Shown here: one piece after another, positions 8,130-15,881 of the stretch | Layout of the letters: the number at the start of each line of letters is the position of its first letter | Position numbering within the stretch: the stretch's first letter is position 1 | NCBI RefSeq assembly: GCF_009697385.1 | Contig: NZ_VUNL01000017.1 | Span: 1 to 47,710, forward strand | DNA: 47,710 nt | Reading direction: 5' to 3' | From: Wylensekiella montiformis | Lineage (GTDB): Bacteria; Bacillota; Negativicutes; Selenomonadales; Selenomonadaceae | Translations under genes and position numbers: made by a program | The notes under the pieces: generated by a model | The model's database searches: none | Seen by the model: only the letters and a program-made list of their open reading frames with translations | Told to the model about the DNA's origin: nothing

Positions 8130-8602
8130 AACGGACAAGGACACATGACTCTTTTTTTCGCGGCGGAATTCCTTGTTTTGTCGTACTGTCAAAAAAAGGG
8201 CAGGAAAGCCCGACAGGACGGGGGCAAAAGCGAAACGATGCGCGCTGCTTTGCCGGGTAAAGTTTTGGTGAAAAAGAGGTAAAACCTGAAAAAAATATGA
8301 AATAATGGTAAAGGAACCTGAACTAATCAGGACACATGACCTTTTTTGCCCTGATGAATTATGATAATCTAAGACCTGTAAGCGATAAATCGTCTGAAAC
8401 TTCGAAACAGATTCAACAATCACGACGAAACACGAAGGCGAACAAGAGCATACCGGGACAGGCTCCTGTCATACGGACAGGGAACAAGGAAACTGCCGCA
8501 GCGGCAGGACCTGTCATGGGAACGATTGTTTAAACAAGCAACTATTCACACATCGTTGGATGATGTCGAGGGTTCAGGGAGTTGTTTAGGGGGAATGTGT
8601 TT
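8130..8602. other. Divergent intergenic region with a long leader for the acid phosphatase gene
   Basis: About 470 bases with no credible ORF. The 11-base word GGACACATGAC occurs twice in the same orientation (8139-8149 and 8330-8340), each time followed by a T-rich tract. Short hairpins lie in the part nearest the phosphatase gene: CCTGTC/GACAGG (about 8464-8480) and CTGCCG/CGGCAG (about 8492-8506), neither with a T-run. A GATAAT hexamer near 8363 is a possible -10 box, but its -35 region is poor. The size and the repeated word suggest regulation of the divergent pair, perhaps by phosphate or a nucleotide signal. That is inference. Confidence 0.4.
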
Positions 8603-9514
8603 ATGATGTTTTTGAGCAAGAAGAAGAGTCTGCTGATCGCTGCGGCCATGAGCGTCTCCTTCCTCGCTGCCCCGCTGACGCCGGGCTATGCGGCGGAACC
8701 GGCGGCCCAGACCTACACGCAGAAGGACCTCAACGACGAGATGATTATGGCGGCAGCCTGGATGCAGAACTCGGCCGAGTACCGCGAGCTTTGCTATCAG
8801 GCGTACAATGTCGCTCTCGATCAGGTCGTGAAGGCTGTCGCGCATCACAAGAAAGGCGACAAGCCGCTGGCTATCGTCCTCGATGCCGATGAGACGGTCC
8901 TCGACAACAGCGCCTTTGAAGCCGGACTGATCGGCACGGGCAACAGCTACAGCAGCAAGACCTGGAAAGAATGGTGCGATGCCGGCGTAGCGCGTGCGAT
9001 GCCGGGCGCGGCGGAGTATCTGCAGGCTGTCGACAAGCTCGGCGTCGAAATCTTCTACGCGTCGAACCGCAACGTCAAAGATCATCTCGAAGGCTCCATG
9101 CGGAACTTCAAGGCCATCGGCTTCCCGCAGGCAGACCGCAAGCACATGATCTTCAAGACGGATACGAGCAACAAGCAGGTCCGCTTCGATCAGGTCATGA
9201 AAGACTATGACGTCGTTGTATTCATGGGCGACAACGCCGGCGACCTCCCTATCGGCACGTATCACAAGGGGCAGGAAGAGCGCAACGCGCTCGTCGATCA
9301 GCACAAAGCCGAGTTCGGCAAGCGCTTCATCGTATTCCCGAACCCGACCTACGGCGACTGGGAACCGGCTCTGAAGAAAGACGGCAAATTCGGTTCGTAC
9401 TGGGGCCTCACGAATGAGCAGAAGAGCGAAGTTCGTCAGAAATCCCTGCGCACCTGGCGTCCGGTAAAAACCGCTCAGGACCCGAACACGAAACCGGGCA
9501 ACGAGCAGAAGTAA
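8603..9514 (+). CDS. Exported acid phosphatase, e(P4)/class C HAD family
   Basis: A 303-residue exported phosphatase of the 5'-nucleotidase e(P4) type, which removes phosphate from nucleotides and NMN outside the cytoplasm. The HAD nucleophile motif D94-A-D96-E-T is seen, with S154-N155-R156 (motif II) and the metal-binding GDNAGD at 209-214. The signal peptide (about 1-28, ending GYAAEP) has no lipobox cysteine, whereas the classical e(P4) is a lipoprotein; this one is probably periplasmic or released. ATG 8603 was chosen because TAGGGGGA sits eight bases upstream. It precedes a porin-like gene and a P1-nuclease-like gene, and faces an exported nuclease. Confidence 0.9.
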   Translation: MMFLSKKKSLLIAAAMSVSFLAAPLTPGYAAEPAAQTYTQKDLNDEMIMAAAWMQNSAEYRELCYQAYNVALDQVVKAVAHHKKGDKPLAIVLDADETVLDNSAFEAGLIGTGNSYSSKTWKEWCDAGVARAMPGAAEYLQAVDKLGVEIFYASNRNVKDHLEGSMRNFKAIGFPQADRKHMIFKTDTSNKQVRFDQVMKDYDVVVFMGDNAGDLPIGTYHKGQEERNALVDQHKAEFGKRFIVFPNPTYGDWEPALKKDGKFGSYWGLTNEQKSEVRQKSLRTWRPVKTAQDPNTKPGNEQK

Positions 9515-9527
9515 GCTCTCCAACAAC

Positions 9528-9573
9528 GCCTTCCCCTTGGGGGGAAGGTGGCCCGGAGGGCCGGAAGAGGGGG
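9528..9573 (+). repeat. Dispersed intergenic palindromic repeat, unit 1
   Basis: GCCTTCCCCTTGGGGGGAAGG followed by a GGCCC/GGGCC palindrome and GGAAGAGGGG. The same module occurs twice, inverted, at 15590-15711. The core CCTTCCCC/GGGGAAGG is self-complementary. Similar modules are, as I recall, abundant between genes in many gut Firmicutes and Negativicutes. Confidence 0.7.
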
Positions 9574-9644
9574 ACGGCAGAAGCGAAAAGGCTTCACCCC
9601 GGAGCATATGATGTGTGAAGAATAGAGAGATAGGAGAAATAATC

Positions 9645-10775
9645 ATGAAGAAATCTGCAAAACTTTCCCTTGCCCTTGCTCTGATGATGGGTACTACGGC
9701 CGGCGTAAACATGGTAGCACCGAGTTCCGCTAGCGCAGAGATTTCTGATAAGTTCAAACTGGAAGTCAACGGTGTAACGTCTTATTATCATGATACGGCT
9801 CATAACTACTATGGTATGACTCGCACGGATAACACCCGTCAGGGAAAAGGCTGGAATAACTATACGCGTGTTGTCTTCAACTACTATGTAGACAAAGACC
9901 TCAGCATGCATGCTCGTTTGCACAGCAACTATGATGCTGCCGGTGATTTTGCGGGCAACACGAATAAGACGGGTGCGTATTTCGACCAGTCCTATCTGCA
10001 GTATCATGACAGAAAAAATGATCTGCACTACATCCTTGGTAAAAAGGGTATGACTCTTGGTCAGAGCATGGTCTACAACTCCACGGGTAATCTGACGGGT
10101 GCTCAGGTATCCTGGGGTAACTGGTACGATCCGCGTTGCGTACAGCTGACTTATGGTGATACGAATCCTGTAAACACTAATTACAATAAACCAAATAATG
10201 GTGGCGGCGGTAACCGCGTTTGGTCTGCACAGTGGACGCAGGCAACTTCTAAAGCTACGCAACTGAATGCAACGTATCTGCGTGGTGAGAAACTCACTGA
10301 GAAGGGTATCAAAAATCATAGCAGCTTTATTGATTTTGGTGGCAAAGTTAAAATGCATGGTTGGACGATTGTTGGCGAGTGGGCACGCAATCAGGCTGGC
10401 CGCAACATCAACGGAACGAATCTGGTAAAACGTAACCAGGAACGTCAGGCCTGGTATGCAGAAATTTATACGGGTCCTACCAATGACTTTGGTTCTGGCC
10501 TGCCAAACCAGAAAGTTGGTACTCATGCCTTTGCTGTTCGCTGGCAGGATCTTGGTGCTGATGGTACTTACGTACATAACAACACGTTCTATGATGATAA
10601 AAAAGGTCTGCGTTTAGACTACGGTATGGTTGTCAAAAAGGGCCTTTCCATTGACTTCGTTTATGGTCGTATGAAGGATAAAGGTACGTCCACTTACAAC
10701 GATAAAAAATATGGCAACTACAAAGGTCAGTACAGCAACATCTTCGTTGTATCTGCCAACTACAAATTCAAATAA
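9645..10775 (+). CDS. Putative outer-membrane beta-barrel (porin-like) protein without SLH domain
   Basis: A 376-residue exported protein. The signal peptide (about 1-31, ending ASAEIS) leads directly into alternating short strands rich in Tyr, Trp, Asn and Gly, and the chain ends with an aromatic/hydrophobic strand (VVSANYKFK), as outer-membrane beta-barrels do. There is no SLH domain, unlike the OmpM protein at 23744. Repeated motifs such as LSMHARLHSNYD and GAYFDQSYLQYHD resemble the barrel part of Negativicutes porins. Its codons differ visibly from the neighbours (many GGT, CGT and AAA, lower third-position GC), which may reflect high expression or transfer. TAGGAG lies eight bases before ATG 9645. 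The context suggests uptake of nucleotide or nucleoside products; this is inference. Confidence 0.72.
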   Translation: MKKSAKLSLALALMMGTTAGVNMVAPSSASAEISDKFKLEVNGVTSYYHDTAHNYYGMTRTDNTRQGKGWNNYTRVVFNYYVDKDLSMHARLHSNYDAAGDFAGNTNKTGAYFDQSYLQYHDRKNDLHYILGKKGMTLGQSMVYNSTGNLTGAQVSWGNWYDPRCVQLTYGDTNPVNTNYNKPNNGGGGNRVWSAQWTQATSKATQLNATYLRGEKLTEKGIKNHSSFIDFGGKVKMHGWTIVGEWARNQAGRNINGTNLVKRNQERQAWYAEIYTGPTNDFGSGLPNQKVGTHAFAVRWQDLGADGTYVHNNTFYDDKKGLRLDYGMVVKKGLSIDFVYGRMKDKGTSTYNDKKYGNYKGQYSNIFVVSANYKFK

Positions 10776-10864
10776 TCCACAATTATACAATACATCAGCA
10801 TCAAGATTCGGGGAGCTGTGAGGTTCCCTGAGTTGGTGCTGGGTGAATTGGAGGAACGATTAGA

Positions 10865-11659
10865 ATGAAATTCGGTAAGAAATCGAAACTTTTGATTATC
10901 CCGGCTATGCTGGCTTCGTTTGGGACGATTACCGTCGCTCCGATTACGGCGCAGGCATGGACGGATCAGACGCATATGGCGATTGAGCGTGCGGCAGGTC
11001 TTTCGAGCTATCAGAATGCCTGCGCACCGGACGTTTCCAAGACAGTATCGGCTATCAATAAGCTCAAGAAAAACGACGGTCAGGGCCACTTCTTCGATGC
11101 CAGCAAGCCGCCGACGCGCAAGGATGTCGAGGAGCAGCTGGAACTGATTGGCATGAGCCGCGACGATGCGCCGGACGGCTGGATTCTCGGCGGTATCATC
11201 AATGCCGTCCGCAAGTCCAAGGCATGGACGGAGATGGGCCGCTTTGATGATTACAATTACGCCATCCTCGGCCATTACTGCGGCGACCTTTCGATGCCGC
11301 TGCATATGTCGGTCTATGACGACTTCAACCGCAAGCATCATCTGAACGTCGACCAGACACTGAACCGTAGCGATGTGAAATGGGATGTCGACGCAGTGCC
11401 GCTCATCACGAAAGAGATGACGGTCGACGACAGTGTGAAGTTCGAGAATGAGGATCAGATCATCGACTACATGCTCAAGATCGCGAATGAGTCTTATGAT
11501 CTGGCGCAGGTCATGCGCAAGGAAAACCGCGAGCTGACGCACGAGGAGGCCATCCAGCGCGTCAACCGCTCGGCGACGTTCTTCCGCGCGCTCATGAAGT
11601 ACTGCGGCAAGAAGATTAATAATGATGAAGCGGTTCACTATGTGACCGCAGCGAAATAA
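10865..11659 (+). CDS. Exported S1/P1-nuclease / zinc phospholipase C-like protein
   Basis: A 264-residue exported protein of the phospholipase C/P1 nuclease superfamily. Cleavage after AQA (29-31) would leave Trp32 as the mature N-terminus, and His37 follows. In this superfamily the N-terminal Trp amino group and nearby His bind the trinuclear zinc site. The core motif GHYCGDLSMPLH is at 136-147 (His137, Asp141, His147), with another possible ligand pair at HH in RKHHLNVD. Such enzymes hydrolyse single-stranded nucleic acids to 5'-nucleotides or split phospholipids; which one applies here is not decided. It follows the porin-like gene after 89 bases and ends at a strong terminator. Confidence 0.8.
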   Translation: MKFGKKSKLLIIPAMLASFGTITVAPITAQAWTDQTHMAIERAAGLSSYQNACAPDVSKTVSAINKLKKNDGQGHFFDASKPPTRKDVEEQLELIGMSRDDAPDGWILGGIINAVRKSKAWTEMGRFDDYNYAILGHYCGDLSMPLHMSVYDDFNRKHHLNVDQTLNRSDVKWDVDAVPLITKEMTVDDSVKFENEDQIIDYMLKIANESYDLAQVMRKENRELTHEEAIQRVNRSATFFRALMKYCGKKINNDEAVHYVTAAK

Positions 11660-11709
11660 CCGGCGTTTGCCGTTTATTTACCCCCCTTAAAAAAAACCTA
11701 CATCCCCAG

Positions 11710-11758
11710 ACAAGCCCCGGGACGGCGCTTTGCGCGCCATGCCCGGGGCTTGTTCTTT
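11710..11758 (+). terminator. Rho-independent terminator ending the scavenging cluster
   Basis: ACAAGCCCCGGG (11710-11721) pairs with CCCGGGGCTTGT (11742-11753), with a smaller GGCGC/GCGCC hairpin inside the loop, followed by TCTTTG. The convergent HAD gene at 11789 may use it from the other side. Confidence 0.8.
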
Positions 11759-11788
11759 GCGTGATGATGGGGAGAGGATGTCTTGCCG

Positions 11789-12427
11789 TCAGGGCAGCAG
11801 GCCGCTGAGACGGGGGAGGATGGCTACATGAGGGTAGGACTGAAAGGTTTCGGTTCCGGTCGTTCCGGTGGTGACGGCGGCAAAGTCGACGCCGGCGTTT
11901 TGCGCGGCTCCGGCGTCGACGTAGCTGTCGCCGGTGTACAGCGTTTCGCTGGCCGGGACGGCGAACCAGTCGAGCGCCTTTTTGATTCCTTCGGGGTCTG
12001 GTTTGTGCGCGGCGACGTCTTCGCTGCCGATGATGCGGTCGACGAGTCCGGCGCTGTCTCCCTGAAAGGTTTCCTCGATGCGGCTGCGCGTTTTGCTGGA
12101 TATGATGCCGATTTTTGCGCCGTGGGCGCGCAGGGTCTGCAGGGTGCCGACGGTGTCGGGGTAGAAATATGTGCCGGCCGTCATGTAGCGGTCGGCTTCT
12201 TTTTTGTAGACCGCAAGAAAGCGGCGGGCCAGCGCGTCGTCGGAGGAATGGATGATGCGCTTGATGGCGTCGAGCATGGGCAGTCCGATCGTCCGGCGAA
12301 TCTCGTCGTCGCTGCGAGGCGGCAGGCCGGTCTTTTCGAGTGTGATATGGAAGCATTTTAGTATCGCCGCTTCGGAGTTGACGAGGGTATAGTCGAAGTC
12401 GAAGAGATAAAGACGGTAGGATTTCAT
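11789..12427 (-). CDS. HAD-superfamily phosphatase (PGP/PpaX-like)
   Basis: A 212-residue cytoplasmic HAD hydrolase of the phosphoglycolate phosphatase/PpaX type. The nucleophile motif D10-F-D12-Y-T, Thr/Ser of ISSKT (about 109-113), the lysine of HKPDP (about 139-143) and GDS (about 165-167) are all visible. A helical cap lies between motifs I and II. Exact substrate is unknown; small phosphorylated sugars, phosphoglycolate or pyrophosphate are the usual choices. It is divergent from the exonuclease gene at 12579. Confidence 0.85.
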   Translation of the reverse strand: MKSYRLYLFDFDYTLVNSEAAILKCFHITLEKTGLPPRSDDEIRRTIGLPMLDAIKRIIHSSDDALARRFLAVYKKEADRYMTAGTYFYPDTVGTLQTLRAHGAKIGIISSKTRSRIEETFQGDSAGLVDRIIGSEDVAAHKPDPEGIKKALDWFAVPASETLYTGDSYVDAGAAQNAGVDFAAVTTGTTGTETFQSYPHVAILPRLSGLLP

Positions 12428-12578
12428 GTGCGGTTCCTTTCTTTCTGGTCGTTTTTTGTCGCTGATTGTTATGATAGCATAGAATCGGCGGGATTTCTAT
12501 TGAAGAAAGGGCGCGAATCACGTAGAATAAATAAGATAAGAAAGAAAACATTCGGAAAGAAAGCGCGGGGATTTTGGC

Positions 12579-13238
12579 ATGAATTATGTAGTAGTAGATT
12601 TGGAGATGAATCCGGTGGACCGGATGTTCCGCGAGGTGCGGCGCAGGATGAATGAGGAAGTGATCGAGTTCGGCGCGGTCCGGCTGGATGCGTCGTTCCG
12701 GCAGGAGGCGACGTTTCAGTGCTATGTGGAGCCGGAGTACGGGCCGATCCGGAAGCATATCACGAGTCTGACGGGCATCACGCAGGCCATGGTGGCGGGC
12801 AGGGATCATTATGCGGACTGCTTCCGGCGCTTTGTGGACTGGGTAGGCGGTGCGGAGACGCGCATTTATTCTTGGAGCATGTCGGATATCAAGCAGCTCA
12901 AGAAGGAATGCCGCTATAAGATGCCGTCGTTTGATGTGGGCTGGCTGGAAGAGCGCTGGGTGGATCTGCAGCAGGAGTTTGACGATCGGCTGGGCCTGCA
13001 CAACAGTCTGGCGCTCAAGCATGCGCTCGGGGCGATGGATCATCAGTTTGAGGGGACGCAGCATACGGCGCTGGATGATGCGATCAATACGAGTGCGATT
13101 CTCGTGCTGATGCAGGATGATGCCAAATTCCGCGCGACGATGCAGCCGGTGCTGGACATCCTGCAGCCGCAGGAGGATTTGTCCAGCTCAATCGGCGATC
13201 TCTGTCCCGATCTGTTGAAATGGAAGCAGGAAGAGTGA
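12579..13238 (+). CDS. DEDDh 3'-5' exonuclease (KapD/ERI-1-like)
   Basis: A 219-residue RNase T/DnaQ-fold exonuclease. The five metal and catalytic residues can be placed: D7 and E9 (VVDLEMN), D103 (SMSDIKQL), H162 and D167 (HTALDDA). The spacing H-x4-D marks the DEDDh class. Closest look-alikes are small stand-alone exonucleases such as KapD and ERI1-like proteins, which trim RNA or DNA 3' ends. There is no polymerase or helicase domain. It stands alone between a divergent HAD gene and the T-box leader of pheA. Its substrate is not known. Confidence 0.85.
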   Translation: MNYVVVDLEMNPVDRMFREVRRRMNEEVIEFGAVRLDASFRQEATFQCYVEPEYGPIRKHITSLTGITQAMVAGRDHYADCFRRFVDWVGGAETRIYSWSMSDIKQLKKECRYKMPSFDVGWLEERWVDLQQEFDDRLGLHNSLALKHALGAMDHQFEGTQHTALDDAINTSAILVLMQDDAKFRATMQPVLDILQPQEDLSSSIGDLCPDLLKWKQEE

Positions 13239-13287
13239 ACAACAATCCTCTTGGAAGAAACAAATTTGTAACATGGGAAAATAATGC

Positions 13288-13316
13288 TTGCATTGCATCC
13301 GATACCGTGTTATGAT
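13288..13316 (+). promoter_or_regulatory. Promoter of the pheA-aroF operon
   Basis: TTGCAT (13288-13293) and TATGAT (13311-13316) with a 17-base spacer sit just upstream of the T-box leader. Confidence 0.75.
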
Positions 13317-13327
13317 AGTAGCAATTT

Positions 13328-13590
13328 CAAAACACATGACGATGAACAGGAAAAGTAGTCATGCCGAGGTCCTTTTCAGAGAGCCGGGGGGCTGTGAGCC
13401 GGTGAGGACGGGGATGGTGAAGTTCACCTGGGAGTTGCCCGCTGAGCGGACGGTGGTCCGGTAGGTGGCGCCGGAGCCTTGACCGTTATCCGAAGGAGCC
13501 TGTCACGACAGGCATAGAGCGTCCTCCGCCGGGGGACAGTAAGGTGGTACCGCGAGCATAGCCCCGTCCTTTCAGAGGACGGGGCTTTTT
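13328..13590 (+). promoter_or_regulatory. T-box riboswitch (phenylalanine specifier) with terminator
   Basis: A complete T-box leader: Stem I starts with GATGAACAGGAAAAGTAGT, including the AGTA element. The distal GAGAGCCGGGGGGCTG loop follows, then the specifier loop GTGAAGTTCACC, in which TTC (13423-13425) reads as a Phe codon. The T-box proper AAGGTGGTACCGCG is at 13541-13554, and the terminator stem GCCCCGTCC/GGACGGGGC (13561-13585) is followed by five T. Uncharged tRNA-Phe would stabilise the antiterminator and switch on the phenylalanine biosynthetic genes below. Confidence 0.95.
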
Positions 13591-13608
13591 GAGTGAGGAG
13601 GAAAATAT

Positions 13609-14457
13609 ATGCCGAAGACGATGGGGGTCCTGGGGCCGCGGGGGACGCACAGTGAGGCGGCGGCGTCGTATCTGAACGGACGATTGCCGGAGTCCTGCGA
13701 GCTGGTCACGGTGCCGGATCTGTTCGACTGCCTGCAGGAGGTGGAGGACGGGGTACTCGATACGGCGCTGGTCCCCGTGGAAAATTCGCTGGAAGGGGCG
13801 ATCCATATCACGCTGGATATGCTTGCGCGAAGCAAGTCGCTCTGCGTGCTCCGCGAGCTGATTTGGCCGGTGCATAATCAGCTGATGGCGAAGTGCGGCG
13901 CGGCGGAGATTCGCCGCATCTATTCGCATCCACAGCCGATTTCCCAGTGCCGGGCGTATATTCAGTCGCATTATCCCCGGGCGGAGATCATCAAGACGAG
14001 CAGCACGGCGCGGGCCGCCGAGCTGGTGGCGGCGGAGCCGGCCTCCTCGGGCTGGGCGGCGATCTGCACCGAGCGGGCCGGAGCGCTGACGGGGCTTCGG
14101 ACCGTCGCGGCGGAGATACAGGACAATATGGCGAACTGCACGCGGTTCTTTCAGGTCAGCCGCCGGGGGTCGGCGGAGCAGGCCCTGCCGAAGGAAAAGG
14201 TGCTGATTATCTGTCAGATCAACGGGCGGAAAGCTGGTGCGCTGTACGAGGTACTCAAGGAATTTGCGCAGCGCGGCATCAATCTTACCCGCATCGAGTC
14301 CCGTCCGGCCCGCACGGAGCTCGGCGACTATATTTTCTTTTTTGATCTGGAATATACGCCGGACGAGCGGCTCCTGCAGGAGTCCATACAGGCGGTGGCA
14401 GAAAAGAGCATCTGGCTGAAAAATCTGGGCGTTTTTCCTGTCTTGACGGTATCTTAA
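13609..14457 (+). CDS. pheA: Prephenate dehydratase
   Basis: A monofunctional prephenate dehydratase (282 residues) that converts prephenate to phenylpyruvate in phenylalanine synthesis. The N-terminal substrate domain starts GVLGPRGTHSE and contains VPVENS and the catalytic T178-R-F180. The C-terminal ACT domain (about 200-280) has GALYEVLKEF and the E230-S-R-P233 phenylalanine-binding motif, so feedback inhibition by Phe is likely on top of T-box control. There is no chorismate mutase domain. ATG 13609 follows GAGGAGG. aroF follows without an intervening terminator. Confidence 0.95.
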   Translation: MPKTMGVLGPRGTHSEAAASYLNGRLPESCELVTVPDLFDCLQEVEDGVLDTALVPVENSLEGAIHITLDMLARSKSLCVLRELIWPVHNQLMAKCGAAEIRRIYSHPQPISQCRAYIQSHYPRAEIIKTSSTARAAELVAAEPASSGWAAICTERAGALTGLRTVAAEIQDNMANCTRFFQVSRRGSAEQALPKEKVLIICQINGRKAGALYEVLKEFAQRGINLTRIESRPARTELGDYIFFFDLEYTPDERLLQESIQAVAEKSIWLKNLGVFPVLTVS

Positions 14458-14536
14458 CCCCGGTTATCGACGTGAAGCATGGTATTTTTGGTAGTTATAA
14501 GGAAGTCGTTATAAGGAAAAGAAAGAGGGAGAAAAC

Positions 14537-15568
14537 ATGGTTATTATTATGAATCCGGACGCAACGGCAGAGCATATCAAGGGTGTGATCGAGGCAATCA
14601 CGAACGCGGGGCTGGAGGCCAAGGTCATGGAGGGAAGCCAGCAGAAGATCGTCGGCGTGATCGGCGACAAGACGAAGCTGGCGTCTGTGCCGGTCGACGC
14701 GCTGCCCGGCGTGGAAAAGTCGGTGGCGATTTCCAAGAGCTATAAGCTGGCGAGCCGCGAATTTCATCCGCAGTCCAGCGTCATCGACGTGGCCGGCGTG
14801 AAGATCGGCGGCGATGCGCCGGTGATCATGGCCGGGCCATGCGCCGTGGAGTCGAAGGAACAGCTCTTTGAGGCGGCGGACATCGTCAAGGCGGCCGGCG
14901 CACAGTTCCTGCGCGGCGGCGCTTACAAGCCGCGCACCTCGCCGTATTCCTTTCAGGGGCTGGAAGAAGAGGGGCTGAAATATCTGGCCGAAGCCAGAGA
15001 GCGCACTGGGCTGCGCATCGTCACCGAAGTGACGACGGTCGAAGCGATCGGCCGCGTGGCGGCTTATGCGGATATGCTGCAGGTCGGCGCCCGCAACATG
15101 CAGAACTTCGGCCTGCTCAAGGAAGTCGGCAAGTGCGGCAAGCCGGTCCTTCTGAAACGCGGTCTGGCGGCGACCATCGATGAATGGCTCAACGCGGCGG
15201 AATATATCATGAACGCGGGCAATCCGGATGTCGTGCTGTGCGAGCGCGGAATCCGCACCTATGAAACGTATACGCGCAATACGCTGGATCTCAGCGCGGT
15301 AGCGGCGGTCAAGCATCTTTCGCACTTGCCGATCATCGTCGATCCGAGCCACGGCACAGGCAAATGGCGGATGGTCAAGCCGATGGCCTTTGCGGCCATT
15401 GCCGCCGGAGCGGACGGCCTCATGATGGAAGTTCATCCGAATCCGGCCAAGGCCCTGTCCGATGGCCCGCAGTCCCTGACGCCGGAGCACTATCAGGAAA
15501 TCATGGACGGCATCCGGAAGTTGTCCCGATTCATGAAGCAGGAACGCATCCAGCCCATGGAAGTCTGA
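14537..15568 (+). CDS. aroF: 3-deoxy-7-phosphoheptulonate synthase (DAHP synthase, type I beta)
   Basis: The first enzyme of the shikimate pathway, condensing phosphoenolpyruvate and erythrose-4-phosphate. It is 343 residues: an N-terminal ferredoxin-like regulatory domain (about 1-70, [17 protein letters not shown]), then the TIM-barrel catalytic domain with [40 protein letters not shown] and DPSHGTG. This is the Bacillus/Thermotoga-type enzyme (I beta). It lies 79 bases after pheA, so the Phe T-box probably controls it too. The spacer has two direct copies of GTTATAAGGAA (14494-14504, 14508-14518) just before the ribosome-binding site. Confidence 0.95.
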   Translation: MVIIMNPDATAEHIKGVIEAITNAGLEAKVMEGSQQKIVGVIGDKTKLASVPVDALPGVEKSVAISKSYKLASREFHPQSSVIDVAGVKIGGDAPVIMAGPCAVESKEQLFEAADIVKAAGAQFLRGGAYKPRTSPYSFQGLEEEGLKYLAEARERTGLRIVTEVTTVEAIGRVAAYADMLQVGARNMQNFGLLKEVGKCGKPVLLKRGLAATIDEWLNAAEYIMNAGNPDVVLCERGIRTYETYTRNTLDLSAVAAVKHLSHLPIIVDPSHGTGKWRMVKPMAFAAIAAGADGLMMEVHPNPAKALSDGPQSLTPEHYQEIMDGIRKLSRFMKQERIQPMEV

Positions 15569-15589
15569 GGAAGGGGAAGGTCTTCATCT

Positions 15590-15745
15590 GCCCCCTCATC
15601 CGCCTCACTTCGTTCGGCACCTTCCCCCCAAGGGGAAGGCTTAATGGCCGGTATAGCGAGCCTTCCCCCTCGGGGGAAGGTGGGTGAGCACAGCGAACCC
15701 GGAAGAGGGGACGGTGTTTGCCGTTTTATTGCGGAAGAGGGGACA
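15590..15745. repeat. Composite of dispersed intergenic repeats (inverted pair plus tail)
   Basis: One unit in reverse orientation (15590-15640, ending CCAAGGGGAAGGC) and one forward (15659-15711, starting AGCCTTCCCCCTCGGGGGAAGG and ending GGAAGAGGGG) form a large inverted repeat. An extra tail copy GGAAGAGGGGACA lies at 15733-15745. They are related to the unit at 9528-9573. No ORF of substance is present. In the RNA the pair would fold into a long cruciform-like hairpin. Confidence 0.7.
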
Positions 15746-15754
15746 TCTTGGCAT

Positions 15755-15803
15755 GAAAAAAAGGCATGGCCGTAAGCGCTGGCTTGCGGTCATGCCTTTT
15801 CGG
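15755..15803. terminator. Bidirectional terminator between aroF and clpX
   Basis: AAAGGCATGGCCG (about 15759-15772) pairs with CGGTCATGCCTTT (15787-15799). Seven A precede the stem and a T-run follows, so it can stop transcription from both the aroF and the clpX side. Confidence 0.8.
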
Positions 15804-15829
15804 GTTCTGCGTTTGCCCTGAACTTGTTC

Positions 15830-15881
15830 AACCGGAGTCGGAAGGAGTCGAAACCTTCCCGGATTAAGTTTTCTTATGCGC
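15830..15881 (+). repeat. 52-base hairpin repeat, copy A
   Basis: This segment and 37042-37096 can be aligned over about 52-55 bases with roughly three quarters identity, starting AACC and ending TTTT...TTATGCGC. Both contain a central hairpin whose arms differ but still pair (GGAAGG/CCTTCC here, TCAGGA/TCCTGA there), followed by a T-rich tract. Copy A overlaps the last codons of clpX. Confidence 0.55.

Noticed and set aside
8336-8533. 65-codon ORF in the leader of the acid phosphatase
   Set aside because: No ribosome-binding site; its ATG lies in the repeated GGACACATGAC word, and the peptide has no feature of a real protein.
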